This document shows, piece after piece, positions 21,456 to 30,142 of a stretch of 64,000 nt of DNA. Below the pieces are notes generated by a model. The model was not told the DNA's origin and made no database searches. It worked only from the letters and a program-made list of their open reading frames with translations. Position 1 is the first letter of the stretch, and every line of letters starts with the position of its first letter. The stretch is taken from NCBI GenBank assembly GCA_951812615.1, contig CATOSU010000010.1, positions 1 to 64,000 of the forward strand. Direction: 5' to 3'. This DNA is from an uncultured Paracoccaceae bacterium (GTDB lineage Bacteria > Pseudomonadota > Alphaproteobacteria > Rhodobacterales > Rhodobacteraceae). The position numbers and the translations under genes are program-made.

Positions 21456-22607
21456 ATGGATCTGCACGCCCGATATCCCGGTTTCGACGACCTCCGGCGC
21501 GGCGCCCGGCGCCGGCTTCCGCATTTTGCGTGGGAGTATCTCGACAGCGGCACCGGGGCCGATGCCGCAAAGGCCCGGAACCGTGCCGCGCTGGACCGGA
21601 TCGGCTTTGCGCCCGGCATCCTGCACGGGGTGACCGATGCCGATCTCAGCACCTCGATACTGGGCCATGAGGCCGCGATGCCCTTTGGCGTGGCCCCGGT
21701 CGGCATGTCCGGCCTGTTCTGGCCGAACGCAGAACGCTACCTGGCCTTGGCCGCGGCCGAGGCCGGTATCCCCTATGCCCTGTCCACCGTCGCCAGCCAG
21801 ACGCCCGAGGATCTGGCCCCGCATCTGGGACCGGATGCGTGGTTTCAGCTCTACCCGCCGAAAGACCCCGAAGTGCGCAGCGACATGCTGAACCGGGTCC
21901 GGGGCGCCGGATTCCGGGCGCTGGTCCTGACGGTGGATGTCCCGGTGGCCAGCCGGCGCGAGCGACAGGTCAGGTCGGGGCTCAGGCAACCGCCACAGCT
22001 CACGCCCCGGATCATGGCGCAGGTCGCGATCCGTCCCGAATGGGCGATTGCAACCGCGCTCAAGGGCATGCCCAAACTGAAAACCCTGACGCCCTACTTC
22101 GAAAACGCACCCCGAAGCCTGCCGCCCGGCGGGCATATCGGCTACCTGCTGCGGGCATCGCCGGGCATCGAATACGTGAAATGGCTGCGCGATCACTGGG
22201 ACGGCCCGTTCGTGATCAAGGGCGTCATGCGCGCCGAAGACGCGGCCCCGCTCGAAGCGGCCGGTGTCGATGCGCTGTGGGTGTCGAACCACGGCGGGCG
22301 GCAATTCGACGGCTCCCCGGCCAGCATCGAGGTCTTGCCGGACATCCGGGCCGCGACAAAGCTGCCGCTGATCTTCGACAGCGGCATCGAAGGCGGGCTC
22401 GACATCCTGCGCGCGCTGGCATTGGGGGCCGATTTCGTAATGCTGGGCCGCGGCTTTCACTATGCCGTCGCCGCGCTTGGCGAAGCCGGTGCCGCCCACG
22501 CGATCGACATGTTCGCGCAGGATATGAAATCCTGCATGGGGCAGCTCGGTGCAGCCGACCTGAAATCCATGCCTGCCCCCGTCACACTGGCCTGCCCCCG
22601 CCCGTGA
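21456..22607 (+). CDS. lldD: FMN-dependent alpha-hydroxy-acid dehydrogenase (L-lactate dehydrogenase type)
   Basis: A 383-aa TIM-barrel flavoprotein of the lactate/glycolate oxidase family, oxidising L-lactate or a related 2-hydroxy acid to the 2-oxo acid. Key segments: WEYLDSGTGADA, the FMN-binding PFGVAPVGMSGLFWPNAE, TVDVPVASRRERQVRSGLR, IKGVMRAEDA (Lys contacting FMN), the catalytic histidine in VSNHGGRQFDG, and MLGRGFHYAVA. The start MDLHARYPG follows family homology; an ATG nine bases upstream and a TTG are possible and no clear ribosome site discriminates. It precedes pyruvate carboxylase by 145 bp, a sensible pairing since its product could be pyruvate. Confidence 0.86.
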   Translation: MDLHARYPGFDDLRRGARRRLPHFAWEYLDSGTGADAAKARNRAALDRIGFAPGILHGVTDADLSTSILGHEAAMPFGVAPVGMSGLFWPNAERYLALAAAEAGIPYALSTVASQTPEDLAPHLGPDAWFQLYPPKDPEVRSDMLNRVRGAGFRALVLTVDVPVASRRERQVRSGLRQPPQLTPRIMAQVAIRPEWAIATALKGMPKLKTLTPYFENAPRSLPPGGHIGYLLRASPGIEYVKWLRDHWDGPFVIKGVMRAEDAAPLEAAGVDALWVSNHGGRQFDGSPASIEVLPDIRAATKLPLIFDSGIEGGLDILRALALGADFVMLGRGFHYAVAALGEAGAAHAIDMFAQDMKSCMGQLGAADLKSMPAPVTLACPRP

Positions 22608-22752
22608 TCCAAAAACAACTTTGCAACTGCGCGATTTTTGCTGCAGCGCCGCAAGTATTTGCAGATCCGCCGCTGGCACGCCTTGCCCTAGCGGCAACAG
22701 CCATGGAACAAGACGCACCACAATCCGAATCTGCTGCCCCCCGGAGAGCCCA

Positions 22753-25700
22753 ATGCCCGACTTTCGCAAGATCCTGATCGCCAATCGTGGCGAGATCGCC
22801 ATCCGCGTGATGCGCGCCGCCAACGAGATGGGCAAGAAGACGGTGGCGATCTACGCCGAAGAGGACAAGCTGGGTCTGCACCGGTTCAAGGCCGACGAGG
22901 CCTATCGGATCGGCGAGGGGATGGGACCGGTGGCGGCCTATCTGTCGATCGAAGAGATCATCCGCGTGGCCCGTGAAAGCGGGGCGGACGCGATCCACCC
23001 GGGTTACGGCCTGCTCAGCGAGAACCCCGATTTCGTCGATGCCTGCGCGCAGGCCGGGATCACCTTCATCGGCCCGAAAGCGGAAACCATGCGGGCGCTG
23101 GGCGACAAGGCCAGCGCGCGGCAGGTGGCCATTGCCGCAGGCGTGCCGGTCATTCCCGCGACCGGCGTGCTGGGCGACGACATGGAGACCATCGGCACCG
23201 AAGCCGCGGAAATCGGCTATCCGCTGATGCTGAAGGCCAGCTGGGGCGGCGGCGGGCGCGGCATGCGCCCGATCGAGGGACCCGATGAGCTGGAAGAGAA
23301 AGTCCGCGAGGGCCGGCGTGAGGCCGAGGCCGCTTTCGGCAATGGCGAAGGCTATCTGGAAAAGATGATCACCCGCGCCCGGCACGTGGAGGTGCAGATC
23401 CTCGGCGACAAGCATGGCGAGATGTATCACCTCTTCGAACGGGACTGCTCGGTCCAGCGGCGCAACCAGAAAGTGGTGGAACGGGCCCCCGCCCCCTACC
23501 TGACGGACGAGCAGCGCGCCGAGATCTGCGACCTCGGTTACCGCATCTGCAAACACGTGGATTACGAATGCGCGGGAACCGTAGAATTCCTGATGGATAT
23601 GAACACGAATAAGTTCTACTTCATCGAGGTCAACCCCCGCGTGCAGGTCGAACACACCGTGACCGAAGAGGTCACCGGCATCGACATCGTGCAGGCCCAG
23701 ATCCTGATCGCCGAGGGCAAGACCATTGCCGAGGCCACCGGAAAAGGATCGCAGGCCGAGATCGCGCTCAACGGCCACGCACTGCAAACCCGCGTGACCA
23801 CCGAGGATCCCCAGAACAACTTCATTCCCGATTACGGCCGCATCACCGCCTACCGCTCGGCCACCGGCATGGGCATCCGGCTGGATGGCGGCACGGCCTA
23901 TGCCGGCGGGGTCATCACCCGGTATTATGACAGCCTGCTGACCAAGGTCACGGCCTGGGCGCCGACGCCGGAAAAGGCGATCGCGCGGATGGACCGGGCG
24001 CTGCGCGAGTTTCGGGTGCGGGGCGTTTCGACCAACATCTCCTTTGTCGAGAACCTGCTGAAACACCCGACCTTCCTCAGCAACGAATACACCACCAAAT
24101 TCATCGACGAGACCCCCGACCTGTTCCGGTTCAAACGCCGCCGGGACCGCGGCACCAAGGTGCTGACATATATCGCCGACATCACCGTGAACGGGCACCC
24201 CGAAACCAAGGACCGCCCGCGCCCCCGCGCCGATCTGAAAGACCCGCGGCCTCCGGTAGGATGGGTTGACAACCCATCCTACGGCACCCGCAACCTGCTG
24301 GAACAAAAGGGACCGCAGGCGGTCGCCGACTGGATGAAGGCGCAGCGGCAGGTTCTGGTCACCGACACCACCATGCGCGACGGGCATCAGTCGCTGCTGG
24401 CCACCCGGATGCGGTCGATCGACATGATCCGCGTCGCCCCGGCCTATGCCGCCACGCTGCCGCAGCTCTTCTCGATCGAATGCTGGGGCGGCGCCACGTT
24501 CGACGTGGCCTACCGGTTCCTGCAGGAATGCCCGTGGCAGCGTCTGCGCGACCTGCGCGCGGCCCTGCCCAACGTGATGACCCAGATGTTGCTGCGCGGG
24601 GCAAACGGGGTCGGCTACACCAATTACCCCGACAACGTGGTGCAGGAATTCGTCCGCCAGGCAGCGGAGACCGGGGTCGACGTGTTCCGGGTATTCGACA
24701 GCCTGAACTGGGTTGAAAACATGCGCGTCGCGATGGACGCAGTGCTGGAACAAAACAAGGTCTGCGAAGGCTCGATCTGTTACACCGGCGATATCCTCGA
24801 CCCCGACCGGGCCAAGTACGACCTGAAGTATTATGTCGCGATGGGACAGGACCTGCGCGACGCCGGTGCCCATGTGCTGGGGCTCAAGGACATGGCCGGG
24901 CTGCTGAAACCGGCCTCGGCCCGGGTGCTGATCAAGGCGCTGAAGGAAGAGGTCGGCCTGCCGATCCATTTCCATACCCATGACACCGCCGGGATCGCCT
25001 GTGCCACCATCCTGGCCGCGGCCGAAGCCGGCGTGGATGCCGTGGACTGCGCCATGGACGCGCTGTCGGGCAACACCTCGCAGGCGACGCTGGGATCGGT
25101 TGTCGAGGCGCTGAAACACACCGAGCGCGACACCGGGCTGGACATCGGGTCCGTGCGCGCCATTTCCGATTACTGGGATGAGGTCCGTGCACATTACGCG
25201 GCCTTCGAATCCGGTATGCAGGCCCCGTCTTCGGAAGTGTACCTGCACGAAATGCCCGGCGGCCAGTTCACCAACCTCAAGGCGCAGGCCCGGTCGATGG
25301 GGCTGGAGGACCGCTGGCCGGAGGTGGCCCAGACCTATGCGGATGTGAACCGCATGTTCGGCGATATCGTCAAGGTCACCCCATCCTCCAAGGTGGTCGG
25401 CGACATGGCGCTGATGATGGTCAGCCAGGGCCTGACGCAGGCGCAGGTCGAAGACAGCGAAACCGACGTCGCCTTCCCCGATTCCGTGGTCGACATGATG
25501 CGCGGAAATCTGGGCCAGCCACCGGGCGGCTTCCCCACCGCGCTGCAAAGCAAGGTGCTGAAGGGCGAAGACCCGGTCCTGCACCGCCCTGGCCGGGACG
25601 TGCCGCCCGTGGACATCGAAGAGGAACGCGAAAGGCTCAGCTCCGAACTGGAAGGCATGAGCATCGATGACGAAGACCTGAACGGCTACCTGATGTATCC

Positions 25701-26196
25701 CAAGGTGTTTCTCGACTACATGGGCCGGCACAGGCTCTATGGTCCGGTCCGCACCCTGCCGACCAAAACCTTCTTTTACGGCATGCAGCCCGGCGAGGAA
25801 ATCAGCGCCGAGATCGATCCCGGCAAAACACTGGAAATCCGGCTGCAGGCGGTGGGCGAAACCACCGATGACGGCGAAGTGCGCGTCTTTTTCGAACTCA
25901 ACGGCCAGCCGCGGGTGATCCGGGTGCCGAACCGGCTTGTCGCCGCGACGACGGCGGCGCGGCCCAAGGCCGATCCGGCCAACCCGGACCATATCGGCGC
26001 CCCGATGCCCGGTGTCGTGGCCTCGGTCGGCGTTCAGGCCGGCCAGAAGGTCAGCGCCGGGGACCTGCTGCTGACCATCGAGGCGATGAAGATGGAAACC
26101 GGACTGCACGCAGAACGCGACGCCATTGTCAGCGCCGTCCACATCCAGCCCGGCGGCCAGATCGACGCCAAGGATCTGCTGGTGGAACTGGAGTAA
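22753..26196 (+). CDS. pyc: Pyruvate carboxylase
   Basis: A 1147-aa biotin enzyme making oxaloacetate from pyruvate and bicarbonate (anaplerosis). N-terminal biotin-carboxylase domain: KILIANRGEIAIRVMRAA, the ATP loop KASWGGGGRGMRP, EVNPRVQVEHTVTE. Central carboxyltransferase: VTDTTMRDGHQSLLATRMR, GATFDVAYRFLQECPW, HTHDTAGIA. C-terminal carrier with the biotinyl lysine in TIEAMKMETGL. The start MPDFRKILI follows GGAGAG and matches the family. The linker between the first two domains (residues about 501-513) encodes PPVGWVDNPSYG from a perfect DNA palindrome, described separately. Otherwise full-length and intact. Confidence 0.97.
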   Translation: MPDFRKILIANRGEIAIRVMRAANEMGKKTVAIYAEEDKLGLHRFKADEAYRIGEGMGPVAAYLSIEEIIRVARESGADAIHPGYGLLSENPDFVDACAQAGITFIGPKAETMRALGDKASARQVAIAAGVPVIPATGVLGDDMETIGTEAAEIGYPLMLKASWGGGGRGMRPIEGPDELEEKVREGRREAEAAFGNGEGYLEKMITRARHVEVQILGDKHGEMYHLFERDCSVQRRNQKVVERAPAPYLTDEQRAEICDLGYRICKHVDYECAGTVEFLMDMNTNKFYFIEVNPRVQVEHTVTEEVTGIDIVQAQILIAEGKTIAEATGKGSQAEIALNGHALQTRVTTEDPQNNFIPDYGRITAYRSATGMGIRLDGGTAYAGGVITRYYDSLLTKVTAWAPTPEKAIARMDRALREFRVRGVSTNISFVENLLKHPTFLSNEYTTKFIDETPDLFRFKRRRDRGTKVLTYIADITVNGHPETKDRPRPRADLKDPRPPVGWVDNPSYGTRNLLEQKGPQAVADWMKAQRQVLVTDTTMRDGHQSLLATRMRSIDMIRVAPAYAATLPQLFSIECWGGATFDVAYRFLQECPWQRLRDLRAALPNVMTQMLLRGANGVGYTNYPDNVVQEFVRQAAETGVDVFRVFDSLNWVENMRVAMDAVLEQNKVCEGSICYTGDILDPDRAKYDLKYYVAMGQDLRDAGAHVLGLKDMAGLLKPASARVLIKALKEEVGLPIHFHTHDTAGIACATILAAAEAGVDAVDCAMDALSGNTSQATLGSVVEALKHTERDTGLDIGSVRAISDYWDEVRAHYAAFESGMQAPSSEVYLHEMPGGQFTNLKAQARSMGLEDRWPEVAQTYADVNRMFGDIVKVTPSSKVVGDMALMMVSQGLTQAQVEDSETDVAFPDSVVDMMRGNLGQPPGGFPTALQSKVLKGEDPVLHRPGRDVPPVDIEEERERLSSELEGMSIDDEDLNGYLMYPKVFLDYMGRHRLYGPVRTLPTKTFFYGMQPGEEISAEIDPGKTLEIRLQAVGETTDDGEVRVFFELNGQPRVIRVPNRLVAATTAARPKADPANPDHIGAPMPGVVASVGVQAGQKVSAGDLLLTIEAMKMETGLHAERDAIVSAVHIQPGGQIDAKDLLVELE
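24256..24282. repeat. Perfect palindromic element inside pyc
   Basis: A 12-bp inverted repeat with a 3-bp centre: GTAGGATGGGTT, GAC, then AACCCATCCTAC. It is in frame and encodes VGWVDNPSY in the linker between the biotin-carboxylase and carboxyltransferase domains of pyruvate carboxylase, a loop where such insertion would be tolerated. Extragenic palindromes beginning GTAGG(A/G)TGGG are widespread in bacteria. Its origin as an inserted repeat is inferred. Confidence 0.7.
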
Positions 26197-26389
26197 CGTG
26201 CGAGGCGGCGGCAGGGCCGACGGGCTCTGGCCCACCCGGCCCGGTTCGTCCGTCTTGGCCGGTTGTCTTCTGCCGTCCTGATGGCGCGTGTCCGGGTGCG
26301 GAAAAAACTCCGGCGCCGGCCTGAACAAACCGCGGGTATCATCGCGCAAAAGGCCGGACATTGCCGCGCCGGGGCAGCTTCGGGCGTGT

Positions 26390-27289
26390 CTACCGCTTCG
26401 AAAAACTCCGGTCCGCCCGGCCCTGCAGGCAGCGCGGCACCACCGGGAAGGTTTCGGTCAGGAAATACGCATAGGTGCCTGCCGGGTATTCGGCGGTTTT
26501 CACATACGCCCCGTTGCATTCGTCCAGATCGCCCGAACCGGCGATATAGGCATAATCCTGAACAAAGGCCCCGTCATAGCGGCCGCCGGGCGCTGCCCCG
26601 CCGGGACGGGATCCCGACTTCAGCCGCCATGAACTTTTCATCTTCTGCACCCGCCCGCCGACCTCCGCCGTGACCGCGTAAACCGGAAACCCGTCCGCGC
26701 CATAGCCGATCAGCGGCGAGGCCCGACCCGGCGACCAGCCCAGCCCGGCCATCAGCCCCGTGGGCAGCCCGTGATAGTGATAGCTGCCACCGGGCTGCAC
26801 ATGGGCGGAATTGGCATCCAGCCCCAGCGCCACCGCACCGCCCAGCGCTTCGTATTGCCAGCCCGACCGCGGATTGCCCTGCCAGAACTCCGCTGCGCCG
26901 GGATCAAACGGCACGCCATTGACCGCGACCCCGAAATAGCGCGTCAGGCCAAACGCCGAGGGCGATGTGCGGGACGGATCGCGCGTCACGCGAAACCGAT
27001 GGGTCTGTGCGGCAACGCGATGCGGGTTTCCGGCATTCGGAAACCGGCCAATGGCATGTTCGGGCACCCCGTTCGACGTCACCCGAATCGCGGCCCCCGA
27101 CCCCGAAATCTCAACCTCTCCGCCGGTCAGCCGCACCCGCGCGGCCTGCAGCTTCAGCGGCCGGCTTTCGGTGGCGCTGTGCTGCCGCATCGGCGGGCGG
27201 CTCTGGCTGAGGCCGTCAGACCCGACCCCGGCAATGATCGCAGAGGCCAGAACACCCACCCCGAACGTTTCAAATCGAGACATACTCAA
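26390..27289 (-). CDS. Exported YHYH-domain protein
   Basis: A 299-aa protein with an N-terminal signal peptide (hydrophobic core FGVGVLASAIIAGVGSDGLS) and a YHYH domain, named for SYHYHGLPTGLM seen in the middle, followed by PLIGYGADGFPVY and a C-terminal block GDLDECNGAYVKTAEYPAGT with paired cysteines (another in VVPRCLQG). The domain occurs in secreted proteins of unknown function, often with copper-related or adhesin-like contexts. It is convergent with pyc. A second ATG two codons in is equally possible. The promoter side faces the tRNA-Gly gene. No enzymatic function can be assigned. Confidence 0.8.
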   Translation of the reverse strand: MSMSRFETFGVGVLASAIIAGVGSDGLSQSRPPMRQHSATESRPLKLQAARVRLTGGEVEISGSGAAIRVTSNGVPEHAIGRFPNAGNPHRVAAQTHRFRVTRDPSRTSPSAFGLTRYFGVAVNGVPFDPGAAEFWQGNPRSGWQYEALGGAVALGLDANSAHVQPGGSYHYHGLPTGLMAGLGWSPGRASPLIGYGADGFPVYAVTAEVGGRVQKMKSSWRLKSGSRPGGAAPGGRYDGAFVQDYAYIAGSGDLDECNGAYVKTAEYPAGTYAYFLTETFPVVPRCLQGRADRSFSKR

Positions 27290-27383
27290 CGTTTCCCTGA
27301 AAATGTGCTGCAGGGTGATACAGGCACCAGCAGGTATTCCGTTGCGTCGCCCGGAATAATCCGGCGCACCGGCGTTTTTCCTC

Positions 27384-27412
27384 TTGCAGCCTGCCGGAGT
27401 TCTTTATATCCC
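27384..27412 (+). promoter_or_regulatory. Candidate promoter of tRNA-Gly
   Basis: TTGCAG (27384-27389) and TATCCC (27407-27412, overlapping TATATC) are 17 bp apart, ending 18 bp before the mature tRNA. Hexamers and spacing fit a sigma-70-type promoter of alphaproteobacteria. Confidence 0.45.
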
Positions 27413-27430
27413 ACGCCTCACCCATCGGAT

Positions 27431-27505
27431 GCGGGCGTAGCTCAGGGGTAGAGCATTACCTTGCCAAGGTAAGGGTCGTGAGTTCGAATCTCATCGCCCG
27501 CTCCA
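27431..27505 (+). tRNA. tRNA-Gly (anticodon GCC)
   Basis: A 75-nt cloverleaf. The acceptor stem GCGGGCG pairs with CGCCCGC, the D-loop contains AGCTCAGGGGTAGAGC, the anticodon arm reads TTACC-TTGCCAA-GGTAA with GCC at 27463-27465, the T-arm has GGTTCGAATC-type sequence (GAGTTCGAATCTC), and CCA is encoded. It reads glycine GGC/GGU codons. No integrase or attachment-site duplication follows, so it does not appear to anchor an island here. Confidence 0.97.
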
Positions 27506-27534
27506 ATTTTCTCACAAGATGTGACGCATGTGAC

Positions 27535-27554
27535 AGGACCGCTTCAGCGGTCCT
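27535..27554 (+). terminator. Hairpin downstream of tRNA-Gly
   Basis: AGGACCGC-TTCA-type stem-loop: AGGACCGCT (27535-27543) pairs with AGCGGTCCT (27546-27554), effectively a TTCA tetraloop. It is followed by a mildly T-rich stretch (tcgtcattt). Probably terminates the tRNA transcript. Confidence 0.55.
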
Positions 27555-27655
27555 TCGTCATTTGCACCCGTCCCGTCCGGACTGCGGCGCTTGCAGTTGC
27601 CGGGCGCATCGCGCATCAATCAAAGGCCGGTCCGGCTGGGGAAAAGGGGGACGCC

Positions 27656-28840
27656 ATGCCAATCGAAAACGCGCCGTTCAGCATGGCTGAATATGACCGC
27701 CGCCTGACCAAAACCCGGACCGCGATGGCCAAGGCGGGGATCGACCTGCTGTTTGTCACCGACCCGTCGAACCAGGCCTGGCTGACCGGCTATGATGGCT
27801 GGTCCTTCTACGTTCATCAGGGTGTTATCCTGCCTCTGGACGCGGCGCCCGTCTGGTGGGGCCGGATGCAGGACACCAACGGCGCCCGCCGCACGGTCTG
27901 GATGGAGGACGACCGGGTTCAGGGCTATGTCGATACCTATGTACAGAACCCCGCCTGCCACCCGATGGAGGATCTGGCACAGCGGCTGACCGACATGGGC
28001 CACGGATCCGCGCGGATCGGTGTGGAGATGGACAGTTATTACTACTCCGCCAAAGCCCATGCCGCGCTGGCCGCCGGAATGCCGAACGCGAAACTGACCG
28101 ATGCCACTGCGCTGGTCAACTGGCAGCGGGCGGTGAAATCCGGCGAGGAAATCGGGTTCATCCGCAAGGCCGCGCGGATTTCCGAGAGGATCGCGACGCT
28201 GGCCATCGAACGCGCCGCGCCGGGGTTGCGCAAGAATGAACTGGTCGGCGACATCGTACAGGCCGCTTATCACGGCGTCGACGACGCCTGGGGCGATTAT
28301 GCCGCGATCGTGCCGCTCACGCCCTCGGGCACCGATGCCGCGGCCCCGCACCTGACATGGAACGGCGATGAAATGCGTGACGGAGAGGCGACGTTTTTCG
28401 AGCTTTCGGGCTGCTACCGCCGGTACCACGCACCGCTCTGCCGGACCGTGCATCTTGGCAAACCGCCCCGCACCTTCCTCGACGCCTCCGAGGCGCTGAC
28501 CGCCGGGCTGGAAGCCGGGATCGAAGCCGCCCGCCCCGGCAACCGCGCCGGCGATGTGGCCCGCGCAATGATCGCGGAACTGGCAAAGATCGGCATCGAC
28601 CGGGCCGAACGCTGTGGCTATCCCATCGGGCTCAGCTATCCGCCGGACTGGGGCGAGCGCACCTATTCCATCCGCCCGTCGGACGACACCGTGCTGGAAC
28701 CCGGGATGACCTTTCACTTCATGCCCGGCCTGTGGATGGATGACTGGGGGCTGGAAACCACCGAAACATTGCTGATCCGCGACGAAGGCGCGGCCGAGGC
28801 GCTGTGCTCCGTCGAACGCAAACTGTTCGTAAAGGACTGA
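27656..28840 (+). CDS. M24-fold hydrolase, ectoine hydrolase (DoeA/EutD)-like
   Basis: A 394-aa pita-bread-fold protein of the creatinase/prolidase superfamily. The N-terminal half FVTDPSNQAWLTGYDGWSF, VHQGVILPLDAAPVWWGR, MQDTNGARRTVW and the C-terminal HFMPGLWMDDWGLETTETLL are the pattern of ectoine hydrolases, which open the ectoine ring, but related X-Pro-peptidase-like proteins look similar. The start MPIENAPFS follows an AAAAGGGGG ribosome site; 45 in-frame codons upstream are non-homologous. It is three bases from the ArgE-like gene, so the two form an operon. Ectoine operons usually carry DoeB, a different deacylase family, and no ectoine transporter is visible, so the substrate remains open. 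Confidence 0.75.
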   Translation: MPIENAPFSMAEYDRRLTKTRTAMAKAGIDLLFVTDPSNQAWLTGYDGWSFYVHQGVILPLDAAPVWWGRMQDTNGARRTVWMEDDRVQGYVDTYVQNPACHPMEDLAQRLTDMGHGSARIGVEMDSYYYSAKAHAALAAGMPNAKLTDATALVNWQRAVKSGEEIGFIRKAARISERIATLAIERAAPGLRKNELVGDIVQAAYHGVDDAWGDYAAIVPLTPSGTDAAAPHLTWNGDEMRDGEATFFELSGCYRRYHAPLCRTVHLGKPPRTFLDASEALTAGLEAGIEAARPGNRAGDVARAMIAELAKIGIDRAERCGYPIGLSYPPDWGERTYSIRPSDDTVLEPGMTFHFMPGLWMDDWGLETTETLLIRDEGAAEALCSVERKLFVKD

Positions 28841-28843
28841 TCC

Positions 28844-30004
28844 GTGGACCGGCTGGCCAAAACCGTCGACATCCTGCGCGAACTGATCGCCTTCCCGACC
28901 ATCTCGGCCGACAGCAACCTGGCCCTGATCGACAGCATCGCCGACCGGCTTGAGAACGCCGGCGCGCGGGTCGACATCTTTCGCGATGCCACCGGGCGCA
29001 AGGCCAACCTCTTTGCCACGCTGGGCCCGGACACGGATGGCGGCATTGTCCTGTCGGGCCACACCGACGTGGTGCCGGTCGCGGATCAGGACTGGTCGCA
29101 CGACCCGTTCGACATGGTCGAACGCGACGGCGCGCTGTTCGGGCGCGGGACCTGCGACATGAAGGGCTTCATCGCCGCCGTGCTGGCGCTGGCCCCGGAT
29201 CTCGCCCGCCACGCCACGCACCGACCGGTGCATTTCGCCTTCACCTATGACGAAGAGGTCGGCTGCCTCGGCGCACAGGCGCTGGTCGACAGCCTGTCCG
29301 ATGCGGCCATCCGGCCCGGCGTGGCGATCATCGGCGAACCGACCTCGATGCGGATCATCGAAGGGCACAAGGGCTGCTGCGAATACACCACGCGCTTCGA
29401 AGGTCTGGCCGGGCACGGCTCGGCCCCCGACAAAGGCGTGAACGCGGTGGAATACGCGGTGCGCTACGTGTCGCGGCTGCTGGCACTGCGGGACGACCTG
29501 AAGGCACGGACGCCCGCATGGTCCCGGTTCGAACCGCCCTGGACCACGATCAACACCGGCGTGGTCCACGGCGGCATTGCCCATAACGTCATTGCCGATC
29601 ACGCTACCGTGGAATGGGACATGCGCCCGGTTCAGACATCGGACGCCGATTTCGTCCGGTCCGAAATGAACCGCTATGTCGAAGCCACGCTGCTGCCGGC
29701 CATGCGCTCGGTCTGGCCCTCCGCCGCGATCACCACAGAGGTGATCGGCGAGATTGACGGGCTGGTGCCCGCCGACCACAACGAGGCACGCGACATCGTC
29801 ACCGAACTGACCGGGGCCAACGGCACTGATCTCGTTGCCTTCGGGACCGAGGCCGGGATCTTTCAGGCCATGGGCATGGATGTGGTGGTCTGCGGCCCCG
29901 GCTCGATCGAACAGGCCCACAAGGCGGACGAATTCGTCGCGCTGGACCAGCTGGCACAATGCCTGTCCATGCTCGAACGTCTGGGCCCGAAACTGGCCGG
30001 CTGA
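28844..30004 (+). CDS. ArgE-type acetylornithine deacetylase / M20 amidohydrolase
   Basis: A 386-aa M20 zinc metallohydrolase closest to acetylornithine deacetylase. Metal and catalytic motifs: GHTDVVPV (His and Asp), RGTCDMKGF (bridging Asp), TYDEEVGCLGAQ (catalytic Glu pair), IGEPTSM, and late in the protein FGTEAGIFQ with the final GPGSIEQAHKADEFV histidine. GTG start, three bases after the M24 gene stop, following AAAGGACTGA. No arginine genes are adjacent. With its partner it may hydrolyse an N-acylated amino acid released from a cyclic or amide substrate; this is inferred from co-transcription. Confidence 0.85.
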   Translation: MDRLAKTVDILRELIAFPTISADSNLALIDSIADRLENAGARVDIFRDATGRKANLFATLGPDTDGGIVLSGHTDVVPVADQDWSHDPFDMVERDGALFGRGTCDMKGFIAAVLALAPDLARHATHRPVHFAFTYDEEVGCLGAQALVDSLSDAAIRPGVAIIGEPTSMRIIEGHKGCCEYTTRFEGLAGHGSAPDKGVNAVEYAVRYVSRLLALRDDLKARTPAWSRFEPPWTTINTGVVHGGIAHNVIADHATVEWDMRPVQTSDADFVRSEMNRYVEATLLPAMRSVWPSAAITTEVIGEIDGLVPADHNEARDIVTELTGANGTDLVAFGTEAGIFQAMGMDVVVCGPGSIEQAHKADEFVALDQLAQCLSMLERLGPKLAG

Positions 30005-30142
30005 AGCGACGGGCGTGGACCCGGATGCGGGACGGCGGGCGGGGCGAGGTCCGGCCGCGCCGGACCAGCGTCCGGCCGGCGGCCTTGCCCGGACCGGCCG
30101 GCTGAGGCAGCGTAGACCGGTGGCGCGAAGGAGGTCGCAACC

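Noticed and set aside
19335-22835. 1166-codon minus-strand open frame across the DUF3604 and lactate dehydrogenase genes
   Set aside because: It spans two clear plus-strand genes and the gap between them, with no family signature; codon-bias artefact.
22582-26361. 1259-codon open frame on the minus strand opposite pyc
   Set aside because: It is antisense to an unambiguous pyruvate carboxylase and has no recognisable domain. Stop-free antisense frames are common in high-GC genes.
27431-27505. tRNA-Gly as an integration site for a mobile island
   Set aside because: No integrase gene and no direct repeat of the tRNA 3' end are visible nearby.
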